A stretch of DNA of 5,408 nucleotides from a bacterium (GTDB taxonomy: Bacteria; Babelota; Babeliae; Babelales; RVW-14): positions 1 to 5,408 of the forward strand of contig JAUIHA010000067.1 of the NCBI GenBank assembly GCA_030432505.1. The letters run 5' to 3'. Positions within the stretch are counted from its first letter, which is position 1, and every line of letters starts with the position of its first letter. Under the pieces are notes generated by a model, which was not told where the DNA came from, did no database searches, and saw only the letters and a list, made by a program, of their open reading frames with translations. Made by a program: the position numbers and the translations under genes. Below, piece after piece: positions 5,204-5,408 of the stretch.

Positions 5204-5406
5204 CACCTTCTTGTTCTTGAACCATGACAACTGCCATGGCAACTAGAATGGCAAGACACTATTGTATAACCATAACTTGTAGAATTTCGAATTGTATTAA
5301 CTTGATTTCGAAGTTGAGTTAAAAAGGAATCTAGATTACTTGTACTAACTGAAATTCCATGATCAGGTTGCCCACCAGGAATATCAAAAGCGACTCTATG
5401 CCTTGT
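5203..5406 (-). CDS. Partial ORF ending in Cys-His-x-Ser repeats; possible RiPP precursor peptide
   Basis: This frame enters from the right edge of the window and runs 67 codons to a TGA at 5203-5205; no start codon is visible, so it is 5'-partial. The first part is ordinary polar protein (AFDIPGGQPDHGISVS, then LDSFLTQLRNQVNTIRN). The last 17 residues are SCHSSCHGSCHGSRTRR: three Cys-His-x-Ser units at exact 4-residue spacing, then a basic end. Repeated Cys or His-x-Ser units at the C-terminus of a small protein are a mark of some peptide precursors modified by radical SAM enzymes (Cys-x-x-x repeat and His-Xaa-Ser families). Metal binding is another option. I do not recognise the family, and no maturase is in the window. 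The stop overlaps the ATG of the kdsD remnant by one base, and the final basic codons may come from the kdsD DNA read in another frame. Confidence 0.55.
   Translation of the reverse strand, partial: TRHRVAFDIPGGQPDHGISVSTSNLDSFLTQLRNQVNTIRNSTSYGYTIVSCHSSCHGSCHGSRTRR
5218..5253 (-). repeat. Three 12-bp units coding for Cys-His-x-Ser
   Basis: On the minus strand the units are TGCCATTCTAGT, TGCCATGGCAGT and TGTCATGGTTCA. The spacing is exact, the Cys and His codons are kept with one synonymous change (TGC to TGT), and the x and Ser positions vary. This suggests tandem duplication followed by selection on the encoded Cys-His pattern, though three units are few. Confidence 0.6.
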
Positions 5407-5408
5407 GT

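Overview
The window looks like a piece of a small, AT-rich genome of an intracellular or host-dependent bacterium. The best guess is Candidatus Dependentiae (TM6), amoeba-associated Gram-negatives. This rests on inference: low G+C, short secreted proteins with degenerate ankyrin-like helices, a lone sufC, a deltaproteobacterium-like type IV pilin with its peptidase nearby, and dispersed CCTGAG...CGAAGG palindromes. No rRNA or marker gene in the window confirms it.

Left part (1-1702, + strand): two adjacent paralogous genes form an operon. The first is cut by the left edge of the window and ends in CCTIL, a eukaryotic CaaX-like prenylation signal. The second has a signal peptide or lipobox. 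Both carry the same helical module and the same WHSxGEGYD motif. The second gene stops at a TAG, but its frame stays open for 40 more codons of basic, Ser-rich sequence, so the gene may be recently shortened.

Middle (1703-3617, + strand): an AT-rich promoter region leads to a small glycine-zipper lipoprotein. After it come a palindromic repeat and a long hairpin ending in a T-tract. Next is sufC, the Fe-S assembly ATPase, without sufB or sufD in view and with a small inverted repeat over its probable promoter start. A type IV prepilin follows 57 bp downstream.

Intergenic repeat cluster (3618-3946): about 330 bp without a gene. It holds two palindromes of the CCTGAG/CGAAGG type flanking a roughly 103-bp element with imperfect inverted ends, whose left end is a CCCCGGA/TCCGGGG hairpin.

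Right part: a short secreted ankyrin-like protein (+) converges, with 1 bp between stop codons, on pilD, the type IV prepilin peptidase (-), which would process the pilin encoded here. Upstream of pilD on the minus strand lies a 35-codon remnant of kdsD (the end of its last CBS domain). Upstream of that, running off the right edge, is an unrecognised ORF ending in SCHSSCHGSCHGSRTRR. The three minus-strand frames are joined by one-base overlaps (TGATG and TAGTG). The Cys-His-x-Ser repeat tail resembles the core of a ribosomally made, post-translationally modified peptide and is the most intriguing item in the window.
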